Virus record (IMG/VR): IMGVR_UViG_3300018466_000003
Span: 1 to 49,179 of that record
Strand: one strand, 5' to 3'
DNA: 49,179 nt
Source of the DNA: a virus
Shown here in pieces: positions 17,402 to 23,811 of the stretch. How positions within the stretch are numbered: position 1 is the first letter of the stretch; each line of letters opens with the position of its first letter. Under the pieces are notes generated by a model, which worked only from the letters and a program-made list of their open reading frames with translations, had not been told where the DNA came from and ran no database searches. Both the position numbers and the translations under genes were made by a program.

Positions 17402-17587
17402 TCAGCCCGCGTTCGTTCTCTTCTTACGGTCCCGCACCAGGATGAAACCCACCACGGACACCAGGACCCACGCCGCCAGGGGCGGACAGCCGTGCGACGT
17501 GTCCACGATCTGCCACACCGTCCACGTGAGACCAGTGCACAGCAACGACGTACCCACCGCGCGTCGCCCGAAACGCAGGGCGTTCAC
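17402..17587 (-). CDS. Small membrane protein
   Basis: Encodes 61 aa from ATG 17587, with two hydrophobic segments (VGTSLLCTGLTWTVWQIV and PLAAWVLVSVVGFILV) and a basic C-terminus, giving an inside-in hairpin topology. The start overlaps the preceding stop by ATGA. Function not recognised. Confidence 0.6.
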   Translation of the reverse strand: MNALRFGRRAVGTSLLCTGLTWTVWQIVDTSHGCPPLAAWVLVSVVGFILVRDRKKRTNAG

Positions 17588-17757
17588 GACGTCCGCCGGT
17601 ACACCACGTACCGCCCGACATAACCGTCATACACCATGTTCTTTCCCATGCCGGGCACCCGTTTCAGCGGCGGAGGCAGATCACCCGGCTTCATCTTGCG
17701 CTTCGGTTCGATCTGCTCGAACGTCTGCGCTTTCGCCAACTTCGTCTTGATCACCAT
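17584..17757 (-). CDS. Small basic hypothetical protein
   Basis: Encodes 57 aa from ATG 17757, which overlaps the previous gene's TAA (TAATG). It is Lys-rich (MVIKTKLAKAQTFEQIEPKRKMKPGDLPPPLKR) and ends NMVYDGYVGRYVVYRRTS. Similar short proteins are frequent in actinophage leftward arms. No function is known to me. Confidence 0.6.
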   Translation of the reverse strand: MVIKTKLAKAQTFEQIEPKRKMKPGDLPPPLKRVPGMGKNMVYDGYVGRYVVYRRTS

Positions 17758-18023
17758 TACCTGATCTCCCACCGGCGGGGGTCAGCGGCCGTGACCGCTA
17801 GCCCCGTCTGAATGATCTTCCAGATGAGACACGCCTCTTCCGGTGTCACGTCCGCCAGAATCGATGACGCGGCGCCCAGTTCCGTTGCCGCGTAACGGTA
17901 TGCCGCCAGAATGTGCGCGCGTTCCGGATGGCACAGCCACGACGTGGGGCGCACGTGGTACCCGCCCGACCACAGAACACCCGTCATACGCTGGACATAG
18001 TCCCCTTCGTTGTCCTGCCTCAC
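17757..18023 (-). CDS. Hypothetical protein
   Basis: Encodes 88 aa from GTG 18023. Mostly helical: VRPTSWLCHPERAHILAAYRYAATEL followed by DVTPEEACLIWKIIQTGLAVTAADPRRWEIR. The GTG overlaps the stop of the basic gene upstream (GTGA). No domain recognised. Confidence 0.6.
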   Translation of the reverse strand: MRQDNEGDYVQRMTGVLWSGGYHVRPTSWLCHPERAHILAAYRYAATELGAASSILADVTPEEACLIWKIIQTGLAVTAADPRRWEIR

Positions 18024-18199
18024 CCTTCGTCCTCACCGAGTCCCGCGCGGCACTCCCGCCTACCCTCGCGCCGCTCACGTCGCCGCGTACGACGCTTCAC
18101 CGCCGACGCGACACCAGCCCGGCGCAGGTACACGAGAAGGCGCCTCCACCCGGTGTGCACGTCGTTCTCCTCGGACGTGATGATCCTGCGCCGCGTCAC
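18020..18199 (-). CDS. Small Arg-rich protein of the actinophage EExD type
   Basis: Encodes 59 aa from GTG 18199: MTRRRIITSEENDVHTGWRR, then LLVYLRRAGVASAVKRRTRRRERREGRR. The pattern I-T-x-E-E-x-D...R...Y-x-x-R-x-G...KRR-x-x-RRERR is common in mycobacteriophage and related small proteins of unknown role. The strong positive charge suggests nucleic-acid binding. It links the zinc protein upstream and the 88-aa gene downstream by short spacing and overlap. Confidence 0.7.
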   Translation of the reverse strand: MTRRRIITSEENDVHTGWRRLLVYLRRAGVASAVKRRTRRRERREGRRECRAGLGEDEG

Positions 18200-18205
18200 C
18201 GCACG

Positions 18206-18475
18206 TCACCCTTTCTCCCGCACGACCCGCGTCCGCTTGGAACCGCACGATGTGCACGCCATCTGACCGGCGCCGGTGTGGGCAGGTCCCAGGTTGAACA
18301 CCCGCCGACCGTGCCCGTAGAGGCCGTCCTGAAACTCGTTGCGGCACAGGCAGTCGGCCAGGGTCGTCCGCCCCGCCGGAAGTGCTTTCGCCTTCTTGCC
18401 GTGCTCCTGAGAGGCCGCGCGTGCCGCAATCGCCGCGCGCTTCGTCGTCCGCTTCCGGTGCTTCTTACTCGCCAT
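18206..18475 (-). CDS. Small zinc-ribbon-like protein
   Basis: Encodes 89 aa from ATG 18475, with AAAGGA upstream. A basic N-terminus (ASKKHRKRTTKRAAIAARAAS) precedes CLCRNEF and a later CTSCGSKRTR, giving two Cys pairs for a zinc ribbon. The start overlaps the membrane gene's stop by 11 bases. Probably a nucleic-acid-binding protein; specific role unknown. Confidence 0.6.
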   Translation of the reverse strand: MASKKHRKRTTKRAAIAARAASQEHGKKAKALPAGRTTLADCLCRNEFQDGLYGHGRRVFNLGPAHTGAGQMACTSCGSKRTRVVREKG

Positions 18476-18728
18476 GATCCTTTGCCACACTTCGGTTCCC
18501 AGCGCGCACACCACGCGCGCGCTTACACGCCCTGACCACCAGAGCCAGACCGACCAGACCCGCGCCCGCCAACACCATCGCGAACGCGTAGAAGTCGTCC
18601 ACCGTCAACCCGTCCAGCGGGTCCAGATTGGACGGAAGCCAGCACAACCCCACGACCTGCACCAGCAGGCCGCACAACATGAGCGCGAGATTCCCGCGCT
18701 CGCCCACTTCCACGCGACGCGTCGTCAC
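18465..18728 (-). CDS. Small membrane protein
   Basis: Encodes 87 aa from GTG 18728. Two transmembrane helices (LALMLCGLLVQVVGLCWL and FYAFAMVLAGAGLVGLALVV) are followed by a basic tail (RACKRARGVRAGNRSVAKDHGE). It overlaps the 3' third of the gene at 18523-19008 in another frame by 206 bp. Its hydrophobic pattern is convincing, so the long overlap is the odd feature. Confidence 0.55.
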   Translation of the reverse strand: MTTRRVEVGERGNLALMLCGLLVQVVGLCWLPSNLDPLDGLTVDDFYAFAMVLAGAGLVGLALVVRACKRARGVRAGNRSVAKDHGE

Positions 18729-19008
18729 GTAGCCGCATCCCTTCCGCTGCAAGCCTGTTAGCGCACCGGCGACACTGCGCCATGCGGTCCGCCTTGTCTC
18801 TCTCCAGCTGGTTGCCGGTGCCGCGCCACTCGTCGAATCTGTCGACCGGCACCCCGCACACCGCGAACCTGTGCCGCGCCTCAACGTTCACCGCGTGCGT
18901 GACAGCGCCACGCGGAGAGAACCGCCACCCGATGTTGTGCAACTCGATGATCAGCGCCGCCGCCCGCTCGTCACGCGACGGCGCATCCCCGGTGCGTCTC
19001 TTCGTCAC
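18523..19008 (-). CDS. Hypothetical protein with Cys-x2-Cys motif
   Basis: Encodes up to 161 aa from ATG 19008. Residues 1-~95 look genuine: RDERAAALIIELHNIGWRFSPRGAV, RHRFAVCGVPVDRFDEW and CRRCANRLAAEGMRL. The remaining ~65 residues are Gly/Arg/Ser/Val-rich and lie opposite the good reading frame of the 87-aa membrane protein. The true product may end near codon 95 through a frameshift or a base error. The start overlaps the upstream HTH gene (ATGA). Confidence 0.5.
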   Translation of the reverse strand: MTKRRTGDAPSRDERAAALIIELHNIGWRFSPRGAVTHAVNVEARHRFAVCGVPVDRFDEWRGTGNQLERDKADRMAQCRRCANRLAAEGMRLRDDASRGSGRARESRAHVVRPAGAGRGVVLASVQSGPAGRVDGGRLLRVRDGVGGRGSGRSGSGGQGV

Positions 19009-19277
19009 GCGGGCTCCGTTGTCGCTTCGCGGCTGCGGCGCGGCGTCAACACCCGGTAGATGGCACCGGGGGTGAGCCCCAACAAGTTGCCGATGCGCTT
19101 GTTGTCCATGTGATGCACGTTCTTGAGCACCAGGATTGCCGCGCGGCGTTCCTCAACGGCGCTCGCATACACGACCTTGGTTGCCTTCAAGGCCCGGTCA
19201 GCCTCGACGCAGCGCGCCACGTCGACAGCAAAGCCGTTGTCGCACGGGGCATCGATCGCATCCGCAGTATCGATCAC
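19005..19277 (-). CDS. HTH DNA-binding protein
   Basis: Encodes 90 aa from GTG 19277, with a purine-rich GAGGTGGGA upstream. Residues ~45-78 (AAILVLKNVHHMDNKRIGNLLGLTPGAIYRVL) form a sigma-region-4/homeodomain-like helix-turn-helix. The N-terminal half is helical and acidic. A small regulator or a structural DNA binder. Confidence 0.6.
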   Translation of the reverse strand: MIDTADAIDAPCDNGFAVDVARCVEADRALKATKVVYASAVEERRAAILVLKNVHHMDNKRIGNLLGLTPGAIYRVLTPRRSREATTEPA

Positions 19278-19558
19278 GTTCCCACCTCACAGCATCCATC
19301 GCACGGGTGTACGGCCTCCTGCGGCCACGTAAGGACTTTCAGGTCATCAGGGTCCGGGTGAAGTTCGTCGTGCTCGCAGCGACGAAGCATCATCCGCGCC
19401 ACGGGATGCCAGACCAACGGCGCCGTGTTCAGCACGTGATCACTCGGCCGGTGCACCGGGCAACTCTGCGACGCGCACACATCGGCGCCGTGCACGGACA
19501 TCACCCGACCGTCGTGCAGACAGATCACGTCCGTGTAGGCCAACGGGTTCTCAGTCAC
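19274..19558 (-). CDS. Conserved Cys/His-rich actinophage protein
   Basis: Encodes 94 aa from GTG 19558. Cys and His residues are spread evenly: VICLHDGRVMSVHGADVC, QSCPVHRPSDHVLN, LRRCEHDELHPDPDD and VHPCDGCCEVGT. Comparable short proteins with CLHDG and CxHxxLHPDPDD occur in actinophages. Likely a zinc protein of unknown function. The start overlaps the preceding stop (GTGA). Confidence 0.6.
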   Translation of the reverse strand: MTENPLAYTDVICLHDGRVMSVHGADVCASQSCPVHRPSDHVLNTAPLVWHPVARMMLRRCEHDELHPDPDDLKVLTWPQEAVHPCDGCCEVGT

Positions 19559-19734
19559 GCTGCCACCCGGATGACGCGCCAACACCGGGTGGGGTGTCCG
19601 TCCACAGTGGCGTGCGCCGTCGACGGCGGCGGCGCCATTGTGGTACGTGACGGCGCCCCCGGCGCGCCACACGACAACGGCACCAGCGCCAAGACCGCGC
19701 ACACGCCGACCACGGCGGCGGCGCGCTTCCTCAC
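19555..19734 (-). CDS. Small exported or membrane-anchored peptide
   Basis: Encodes 59 aa from GTG 19734, which overlaps the ParB-like gene's stop. It starts MRKRAAAVVGVCAVLALVPL then SCGAPG: a basic N-region, a hydrophobic core and a cleavage-like site with a Cys that could act as an imperfect lipobox. The remainder (SRTTMAPPPSTAHATVDGHPTRCWRVIRVAA) is short. It could be secreted or anchored at the cell surface. Confidence 0.5.
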   Translation of the reverse strand: MRKRAAAVVGVCAVLALVPLSCGAPGAPSRTTMAPPPSTAHATVDGHPTRCWRVIRVAA

Positions 19735-20765
19735 GCCGCCTCCTTGGACGGCAACGGCAGCGCGATTCCCCACTTGCGCGGAACTTCCTCCCACTTCGGC
19801 GGCACGAACACATCCGGGATCTTGCTCTTGCCGTGCTCCCACAACAGTTGCGTGACCTTCTCGCCCTGGCACCAGTACTCCCACGCCCGCAGGATCAAAC
19901 CCAGTGACTCCGACGGCTTCGGACGACGCCCCCGATACTGGTTGCGTTCCGCCCACCGGTTCAGCGCGTAACGCGGATCACCGTCCTTGCATCGGCGAGT
20001 ATCGGCCACCCCGTTGATGAACTCGTGGATCACCGACAACGCCACCGAGTCACCCTTAGCCTGTTGCCGCAGAAGGAACACCGCGACCGTCGCCGCCGAG
20101 TGCGGGATACGCGCCGGGTTGTTCATCGGCCGCGAGATCTGATAGCACGCACGCATGTCCGGGTTCGCTTCCAGGAAGCGGATCACGCGCTCCGTGATCG
20201 GCGCGCTTGCCCGCCTCCACTGTGGATACTCGATCGGCGGCTCGTGATACTTCTGCATGTATTTGAAGTACAGCCCAGTGTTCGTGGAGTGATTGTGCCC
20301 GTTCGGTTCGTTCAGCATCTGGCCGGTGCTGCGCTTACGGCCAGAGTCCAGCTTCGCGAACACAGCAGGGTCCCAGTTGTGTTCGACGTTCTGCGGAATC
20401 CAGATGTCCGGCCGCGTCTCCGCCGCCAGAAGCAAAGCGCGACAACGGGTCTGGCCGTCAATCAGCTCGCCGTCCCATGAGACGACCATGCCCTGCGGCG
20501 ACGGCTGATCCCAGTCACCGGCGAGCATCTGCTCAGCCCACGCCTCGATGTAGAGCGAGGATTCCTTGCGGTTAAACGATGCGTTCACGTCCAGCAGCTG
20601 ACGTGCCAGCTTCGCATCAAGGCGCACCAGCCGGTGGCAGAACGTCTCACCGGGATTGAGGTTCTCAGGTTCCGGCCCGGTCAGCGGCACATACCGCAAC
20701 ACGGAGCGGCTACGCCGCTGTGCTGCGGTCTCTCGCTCGGCTACCGCCGTCGGCATTACGGACAT
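19731..20765 (-). CDS. ParB/sulfiredoxin-fold protein
   Basis: Encodes 344 aa if ATG 20765 is used; it sits at better distance from AAGGAAGG than the ATG at 20771. Residues ~50-140 show the ParB-like core: FNRKESSLYIEAWAEQMLAG, DWDQPSPQGMVVSWDGELID then GQTRCRALLLAAETRPD, with the D-G-Q-x-R motif. The C-terminal half is helical. In phages this fold occurs in regulators, nucleases and DNA-modification partners; which applies is not evident. It is the longest gene of the leftward operon. Confidence 0.65.
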   Translation of the reverse strand: MSVMPTAVAERETAAQRRSRSVLRYVPLTGPEPENLNPGETFCHRLVRLDAKLARQLLDVNASFNRKESSLYIEAWAEQMLAGDWDQPSPQGMVVSWDGELIDGQTRCRALLLAAETRPDIWIPQNVEHNWDPAVFAKLDSGRKRSTGQMLNEPNGHNHSTNTGLYFKYMQKYHEPPIEYPQWRRASAPITERVIRFLEANPDMRACYQISRPMNNPARIPHSAATVAVFLLRQQAKGDSVALSVIHEFINGVADTRRCKDGDPRYALNRWAERNQYRGRRPKPSESLGLILRAWEYWCQGEKVTQLLWEHGKSKIPDVFVPPKWEEVPRKWGIALPLPSKEAA

Positions 20766-20964
20766 CGGCATTCCTTCCTTGTGACATGAACGAGGCTGCG
20801 CGGAAACGGCGCCGGAACCGCACGCGGCCCAGCCGACTGTGAACGGCCTCGGCCTGAAGTTCGAGCGCGCGGCACTTCCACGCGATGAGACGCTCTCCTA
20901 AAAGGACATTGCCTGCCGCGCAGGTCACGGTCGTGGCCAGTAGATACAACTCGGTCGGCGTCAC
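20710..20964 (-). CDS. Small membrane-anchored protein
   Basis: Encodes 84 aa from GTG 20964, with GGGAAGGG upstream. One hydrophobic helix (LYLLATTVTCAAGNVLL) is followed by a charged, Arg-rich region. Its 3' end overlaps the ParB-like gene start by about 55 bp. Function unknown. Confidence 0.55.
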   Translation of the reverse strand: MTPTELYLLATTVTCAAGNVLLGERLIAWKCRALELQAEAVHSRLGRVRFRRRFRAASFMSQGRNADVRNADGGSRARDRSTAA

Positions 20965-20994
20965 AGCGCCCTTCCCTCGTTGGTGTCCGCGCGG

Positions 20995-21444
20995 CTACCC
21001 AGCCCGGCGCGCGCCCCCATGCGGCCGTTGCGGCCGGTCGTGTGAGGCGTCCCACGACAAGTGAGGCGCGCAGGCATTGTGTTCGGCATACACCGCGATC
21101 CCATAGGCGCACATGCGATCCGCGAACTCGGCACGCTCGCGCGGGTCCCGGCTGATTTGATCCCAGTCGTAGATCACCAGCGCGTCCGGTTGCTGACGCG
21201 CCAAGTACGAGAACACGCGGCGCATCGACGGCCGGTCCAACTTCACGCGCGGCCCTACCGCTGGCCCCTCATCGAGGAACACCGCGTCAACGCTCAGCCC
21301 GTGGTCCAGGCAGATCTGATGACACGCCGTCTCACTGCGCGTCGACGGCTTCTTCTGGCCGTGCTGCACCGGCAGCACCACCACGGCCCGCAAACCAGCC
21401 GGGTTGTCTGGCAGAGGCGCGGTCGTGCTGGTCGTGTACGCCAT
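20995..21444 (-). CDS. Serine-recombinase-like protein lacking the catalytic serine
   Basis: Encodes 149 aa from ATG 21444, first gene of the leftward operon. It follows a resolvase N-terminal domain along its length: LRAVVVLPVQHGQKKPSTRS where recombinases have the R-x-x-Y-x-R-V-S-x-x-x-Q start; DHGLSVDAVFLDEG; RPSMRRVFSYLARQQPD; and ALVIYDWDQISRDPRERAEF, which matches the VxxLDRLSRD block. The YxRxS motif is replaced by LPVQ, so strand cleavage is not expected. It is much shorter than an integrase. It may bind recombinase or DNA as a regulator; that is inference. Confidence 0.65.
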   Translation of the reverse strand: MAYTTSTTAPLPDNPAGLRAVVVLPVQHGQKKPSTRSETACHQICLDHGLSVDAVFLDEGPAVGPRVKLDRPSMRRVFSYLARQQPDALVIYDWDQISRDPRERAEFADRMCAYGIAVYAEHNACAPHLSWDASHDRPQRPHGGARRAG

Positions 21445-22004
21445 GACTGCGTTGCTCTCCCTACGTGCCCCATCCCTACGTCAGCGCGGTACTTGGCGCT
21501 GCGTAGGGATTTCCTGGTGTCTCGCACCCGACTGTCCAAAAGTGAGTGATCGGGTGAGACAGACCGTGGACCACGTGTCGAACTGCGTCAAGCTGTGACG
21601 CGGTCGGTTCGCACAATCGAGCGAACAGTTCTTATGGCAGTTGCACAACGCAGCGGGGGGGCCGCTCGTTCAGTGTGGGTGCTCTCAGCAGGTCCTTTGC
21701 TGCCAACGATGTCCTCACCACGAGGTTCACTGAGTCCAGTAAGGACAGACGGGCGGTACGACCTTTGCAGTACGGTCCGTGCCACAGGTAACCCGCCCGG
21801 ACCACAAGCGGCCCGGCCGCAACACGGAGCGCATGCCTTACCCCACAGCGAAAAAGTAAGTCGTGCGGGCAGGCCGCTCCGTCAGCGGCCCAACCGCACG
21901 CGGCGGGCCTCACCAGCGCAGACGTAGGACATTCGGTGTGAAACGGACGCAGAGCGGCCCGGCCGCTCACTCTGACTTCCGGGCCACCAAGGAAAGGACA
22001 CACA
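21445..22004. promoter_or_regulatory. 560-bp divergent control region
   Basis: No convincing gene is seen between the leftward operon (start 21444) and the rightward gene at 22005. The region holds three TCCCTACG half-sites next to the leftward start, a 23-bp motif at 21533-21555 shared with the repressor region, dyads at 21585-21601 (GCGTCA/TGACGC) and 21607-21626 (GTTCGC/GCGAAC), and a G7 tract at 21652-21665. It also has two copies of GCGGCCCGGCCGC (21808-21820 and 21954-21966). Divergent promoters are likely, but no clear -35/-10 pair was found. Confidence 0.55.
21458..21510. promoter_or_regulatory. Three TCCCTACG half-sites, one pair as an extended dyad
   Basis: TCCCTACGT occurs at 21458-21466 and 21473-21481 as direct copies, and its inverse GCGTAGGGAT at 21501-21510. 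The second and third form an inverted repeat with arms of about 15 bases (ATCCCTACG plus CAGCGC, one extra T on the left) around GGTACTTG. It lies 14-66 bp upstream of the leftward ATG at 21444, where an operator for that operon would be. Confidence 0.55.
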
Positions 22005-22247
22005 TTGAGTGCACTGTGGACCGGCATTGCTGCATGGCTGGCTCTGGCCCTCGCCGCCTACGGGATGGCTGTCGCGCACAGCGCGCGGCTCCGCGCGATG
22101 GACGCGGAGCGATACGCACGCGACGCCGCCGACATCGCCGAAGCGTCCGTGAAAGCGCTCGGCACAGTCAACGTGCCCCGACACCTTCGACGCGTAGCCA
22201 ACAGCGGTACCGAGAACACCAGCCCGTGGACACCGCCGTCCGGGTGA
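22005..22247 (+). CDS. Small membrane-anchored protein
   Basis: Encodes 80 aa from TTG 22005, supported by AAGGAAAGGA immediately upstream. One transmembrane helix near the N-terminus (LWTGIAAWLALALAAYGMAVA) is followed by an amphipathic, Ala/Arg/Glu-rich helix (RAMDAERYARDAADIAEASVKAL). It resembles short phage membrane proteins with a cytosolic coil. Function unknown. Confidence 0.6.
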   Translation: MSALWTGIAAWLALALAAYGMAVAHSARLRAMDAERYARDAADIAEASVKALGTVNVPRHLRRVANSGTENTSPWTPPSG

Positions 22248-22316
22248 CACACCCCCATCGACCGGACCCGGCACGCGGTACCGTGACCACGTCACTGCGC
22301 GCCACGGGTCCGGCAA

Positions 22317-22350
22317 CGTGCCGTCCGCGAACCAGGCGACGGACGGCACG
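22317..22350. terminator. Hairpin 1 of three in the 22.25-22.52 kb gap
   Basis: Eleven-bp perfect stem (CGTGCCGTCCG / CGGACGGCACG) with a 12-nt loop, no T run. It follows the membrane gene at 22005. Confidence 0.5.
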
Positions 22351-22364
22351 CGCCGCAGTGACAC

Positions 22365-22401
22365 CGGGTCCCCGGCTTGTGAGCAGCTTGCCGGGGACCC
22401 G
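22365..22401. terminator. Hairpin 2 of three in the 22.25-22.52 kb gap
   Basis: Twelve-bp perfect stem (CGGGTCCCCGGC / GCCGGGGACCCG) with a 13-nt loop, no T run. The 276-bp gap contains nothing else that looks coding. Confidence 0.5.
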
Positions 22402-22457
22402 CCCCCACGTCGTCGGCGTGCGGGCCACATGCCCCGGACCCGCCCCGTCAGACGACA

Positions 22458-22494
22458 CAGGCCCCAACCGGACCGCGCTCCCGGTTGGGGCCTG
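22458..22494. terminator. Hairpin 3, matches the hairpin after the next gene
   Basis: Fourteen-bp stem whose arm contains AGGCCCCAACC, separated by a 9-nt loop. The same 11-base arm recurs in the larger hairpin at 22798-22842, so the zinc-protein gene at 22524-22775 is framed by two related hairpins. Confidence 0.55.
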
Positions 22495-22523
22495 CCTGTG
22501 CAACGTAGATCCGTGAGGTAGCG

Positions 22524-22775
22524 ATGATGACCCCGGCCAAGGTGTTCAGCTCTCAGCGTCGCGCAGAGAGACCGAAACGCCCGTGCCGTTGGTGTGCCAG
22601 CGGGCACGTCCCAGCTGAGTACCGCACCAAATGGCCGGTAGTTGTCCAGGTCGAGGACATCGACGGCGAGCTGGTCGACTGGAGCCCGCCGCGCGTGATC
22701 GAGCTGTGCGCCTTCCATATGCGGCACGCTGTGCGATACGCGGGTGTACGCGCCTACAGGTTCAGGAGTGTGTGA
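22524..22775 (+). CDS. Small zinc-binding protein
   Basis: Encodes 83 aa from ATG 22524, with GAGGTAG upstream. CRWCASGHVP near residue 20 and IELCAFHMRHAV near residue 61 supply two Cys pairs/His ligands; the middle is beta-like (WPVVVQVEDIDGELVDW). A compact zinc protein of unknown role. Confidence 0.6.
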   Translation: MMTPAKVFSSQRRAERPKRPCRWCASGHVPAEYRTKWPVVVQVEDIDGELVDWSPPRVIELCAFHMRHAVRYAGVRAYRFRSV

Positions 22776-22797
22776 CCCCTGTCGTTGCGCCACAGAC

Positions 22798-22842
22798 AAC
22801 GAGAGGCCCCAACCAGAACCGTTCTGGTTGGGGCCTCTCGTT
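22798..22842. terminator. 22-bp perfect hairpin, likely bidirectional terminator
   Basis: Left arm 22798-22819 and right arm 22821-22842 are perfectly complementary across 22 positions (starts AACGAGAGGCCCCAACC). It lies between the rightward zinc gene and the leftward Cys-rich gene, where a bidirectional terminator is expected. It is the longest perfect hairpin found in the window. Confidence 0.75.
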
Positions 22843-22860
22843 CGCCAGGGGGTTTCGTGG

Positions 22861-22977
22861 CTAGCGGTGGTGACTACCCCTCCTGTTCGTACACGTCATG
22901 CAACTGCACCCCTGAGGATGCCGTTCGTGCTTGCACGTGCCGCACATGCAGTTCGGCCCGCACTCAGTCTCACTCAT
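22861..22977 (-). CDS. Cys-rich mini-protein
   Basis: Encodes 38 aa from ATG 22977: MSETECGPNCMCGTCKHERH, then PQGCSCMTCTNRRGSHHR. Seven Cys and several His in 38 residues give two tight metal-binding knuckles (CGPNCMCGTC and CSCMTC). A TAGGG-type ribosome site precedes it. It is too short for most gene callers but compositionally distinctive. It is in line with the leftward HTH gene upstream and may be co-transcribed with it. Confidence 0.6.
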   Translation of the reverse strand: MSETECGPNCMCGTCKHERHPQGCSCMTCTNRRGSHHR

Positions 22978-23020
22978 GATCCCTACCCTGCCTCTCTTCT
23001 TTGGTTGGCGCTGCGCCTGT

Positions 23021-23722
23021 TCACGCTCGTGACCCACGATCAGCGCACGCTGTGTGCTCGCAATACCCCGCCCCGAAAGGCGAGAGTTCTTCTGGCAGGT
23101 CAGCGAACGCCAATGCGGCGGCAGTCGCTAGTCGTTCCTGCCAGTCATAGAACCTCAGGCAGGGCGTGAAGCCCCGCATCCTGAGGAACCTCAAGTGCGC
23201 CAACGACAACAGCACCGACGGCGGAGTGTCCAGCGCACGGCACAGCTCGACGAGACCGCGTGGTCCAGGCACCGCTCGACCGGTCTCGTAGTGGCCTACG
23301 ACATCCCAGCCGAGGCTGATCCTGTGCGTGATGTGTTGGCGGCCGACACCCTTCCTCGTGCGCACCTCGGCTAGCGCATCACCGAGCACGCGCGCGTACG
23401 CGGCCTCACCCTCGCTGCAAACGTCCTTGCTGACGTACACGGCCGCACGGCCACGCAGATCAACCACACCGGTCAGGAATGCCTCCGTCGGCCGGTACAG
23501 GTTCCCTCTGAGGGTCGTTCGGTGAACCGCCCCGGCAAGCGACAGACGCAACAGCCTGCGCTGTGCCCGTGTCTGAGTCGCCCCTGTGGCGTCGCGGATC
23601 TCCCGAAGCGTCAGCCACTCATTCGGGCGCTGCGCGAAGGCGTCCAGCAGCGACTCTGTGAGACGGCCGAGATTGCCATCTAGTCCAGGGGTCACTGTCC
23701 CGTGATGTACCAACGTGATCAA
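23021..23722 (-). CDS. Two-domain regulator: winged helix plus XRE-type HTH
   Basis: Encodes 233 aa. Residues ~20-75 form a winged-helix domain (LLDAFAQRPNEWLTLREIRDATGATQTRAQRRLLRLSLAG). Residues ~110-175 form a Cro/C1-like HTH (LAEVRTRKGVGRQHITHRISLGWDVVGHYETGRAVPGPRGLVELCRALDTPP). The TTG at 23722 is the first possible start and lies 5 nt after a TATAAG box at 23727-23732, suggesting a nearly leaderless transcript. A GTG at 23695 is an alternative. Probably a phage regulator expressed in lysogens. Confidence 0.65.
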   Translation of the reverse strand: MITLVHHGTVTPGLDGNLGRLTESLLDAFAQRPNEWLTLREIRDATGATQTRAQRRLLRLSLAGAVHRTTLRGNLYRPTEAFLTGVVDLRGRAAVYVSKDVCSEGEAAYARVLGDALAEVRTRKGVGRQHITHRISLGWDVVGHYETGRAVPGPRGLVELCRALDTPPSVLLSLAHLRFLRMRGFTPCLRFYDWQERLATAAALAFADLPEELSPFGAGYCEHTACADRGSRA

Positions 23723-23756
23723 CTCTCTTATAGAAAGGGCTTGGCAGACAACGCAA

Positions 23757-23799
23757 AAAGGGGCGTCCGGCTAGTGAGCAGCTAGCCGGACGCCCCTTT
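23757..23799 (-). terminator. Rho-independent terminator (leftward)
   Basis: Eighteen-bp perfect stem (arms 23757-23774 and 23782-23799) with a 7-nt loop. Reading leftward it ends in a run of five T, ideal for stopping the operon 25286-23812; reading rightward it ends in TTTGG. It insulates the XRE operon from the regulator at 23021-23722. Confidence 0.85.
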
Positions 23800-23811
23800 G
23801 GATTCAGTGCA

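Noticed and set aside
21700-21790. Sequence resembling a tRNA T-arm (GGTTCACTGAGTCC)
   Set aside because: The T-loop consensus is broken, and no acceptor or anticodon stems can be drawn.
21595-21927. Rightward 110-codon frame in the 560-bp control region
   Set aside because: No ribosome site, Arg/Pro/Ser-rich composition, and it covers dyads and repeats more consistent with regulatory DNA.
22283-22516. Rightward 77-codon frame between the membrane and zinc genes
   Set aside because: It spans three strong hairpins and has Pro/Thr/Arg composition; the sequence is better explained as structured non-coding DNA.
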